DNA of 6,044 bases. Source: an uncultured Candidatus Competibacteraceae bacterium. GTDB lineage: Bacteria; Pseudomonadota; Gammaproteobacteria; Competibacterales; Competibacteraceae. The stretch spans positions 1-6,044 of the forward strand of contig CALMNY010000331.1 of the NCBI GenBank assembly GCA_937872125.1, written 5' to 3'. Shown piece by piece: positions 5,820 to 6,044 of the stretch (position 1 is its first letter; the number at the start of each line of letters is the position of its first letter). Below the pieces are notes generated by a model, which ran no database searches, was not told where the DNA came from, and saw only the letters and a program-made list of their open reading frames with translations. A program made the position numbers and the translations under genes.

Positions 5820-6044
5820 GGGGGGTTATTCGGATAGGCTTTTGAGGCGCTCTGGTCAAAGTCGTTCCTGAATACATCTGCAAATTGACGTACAAGGCCC
5901 GATAGCGCCCTTCCCGGTTCAAATGCTCCATCAACGCCAGCAGGCAGGTGGTTTTGCCGGTCTGGCGCGGGGCGTGGAGCAGGAAATATTTCTGCCGCTC
6001 GATCAGCGTCAGCACGTCGTCCAGATTCCAGCGGTGCAAGGGCG
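5812..6044 (-). pseudogene. Truncated P-loop (AAA-like) ATPase gene fragment, 5' end beyond right edge
   Basis: The frame is open to the right edge and ends at TAA, 5812-5814. It encodes LHRWNLDDVLTLIERQKYF, then a Walker A motif in APRQTGKTT, then a helix and the strand YRALYVNLQ. Upstream of the TTG at 6039 the frame stays open, so the N-terminus lies outside the window. In the ATP-binding family that carries this motif, as I recall it, several hundred residues follow the Walker A region. Here only about 45 follow, and the last 20 after VNLQ look unrelated to the fold, with no Walker B motif. The gene thus looks cut off at its 3' side, and the remnant should have no ATPase activity. It is on the same strand as the kinase, 151 bp upstream. 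The alternative is a short intact gene, which I consider less likely. Confidence 0.6.

Noticed and set aside
1..6044. Defence system or mobile element
   Set aside because: No transposase, integrase, toxin-antitoxin pair, nuclease cluster or attachment repeats are visible. The P-loop fragment alone is not evidence for a defence system.
1..6044. tRNA or rRNA genes
   Set aside because: I saw no cloverleaf-like T-loop sequence or rRNA signature on either strand by eye.

Overview
The window is GC-rich (roughly 60%, my estimate). Four of its five genes lie on the minus strand. Its gene families are a Hanks-type Ser/Thr kinase with MORN and PEGA domains, a membrane-anchored EEP hydrolase, a Tat-exported serine hydrolase and an 'APRQTGKTT' P-loop ATPase. 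Together they suggest a free-living, high-GC proteobacterium. The overall style resembles environmental gammaproteobacteria of the Competibacter type, but that placement is inferred from gene content and no marker gene is present.

Layout, left to right. Positions 1-766 (minus): 5' part of a Tat-exported beta-lactamase-like serine hydrolase that runs off the left edge. Positions 808-1791 (minus): a complete three-helix membrane protein with an endonuclease/exonuclease/phosphatase domain, 41 bp upstream of the hydrolase and probably co-transcribed with it. Positions 1792-1936: an AT-rich intergenic stretch that probably holds promoters. Positions 1937-2212 (plus): a small four-cysteine orphan protein. 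Positions 2279-2317: a strong hairpin terminator between convergent genes. Positions 2331-5660 (minus): a 1109-residue receptor-like Ser/Thr kinase. Positions 5661-5811: its leader, with a hairpin and an extended -10 promoter. Positions 5812-6044 (minus): a truncated P-loop ATPase fragment that runs off the right edge.

The main object is the kinase. It has a complete catalytic domain inside the cell, one membrane helix, and about 790 residues outside: helical repeats, proline-rich linkers, a PEGA domain and about six MORN repeats. All four of its cysteines lie in the outer part. This looks like an envelope-sensing kinase. No phosphatase, FHA protein or secretion-system gene is visible beside it, so its signal and substrates cannot be read from this window. 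The EEP protein and the Tat hydrolase are both predicted to act in the periplasm and may form an envelope-related pair. I did not find a convincing new multi-gene system. The points most worth a second look are the kinase architecture, the Trp/Pro octapeptide repeat in the hydrolase, the small cysteine protein, and the kinase promoter sitting in the tail of a broken gene.
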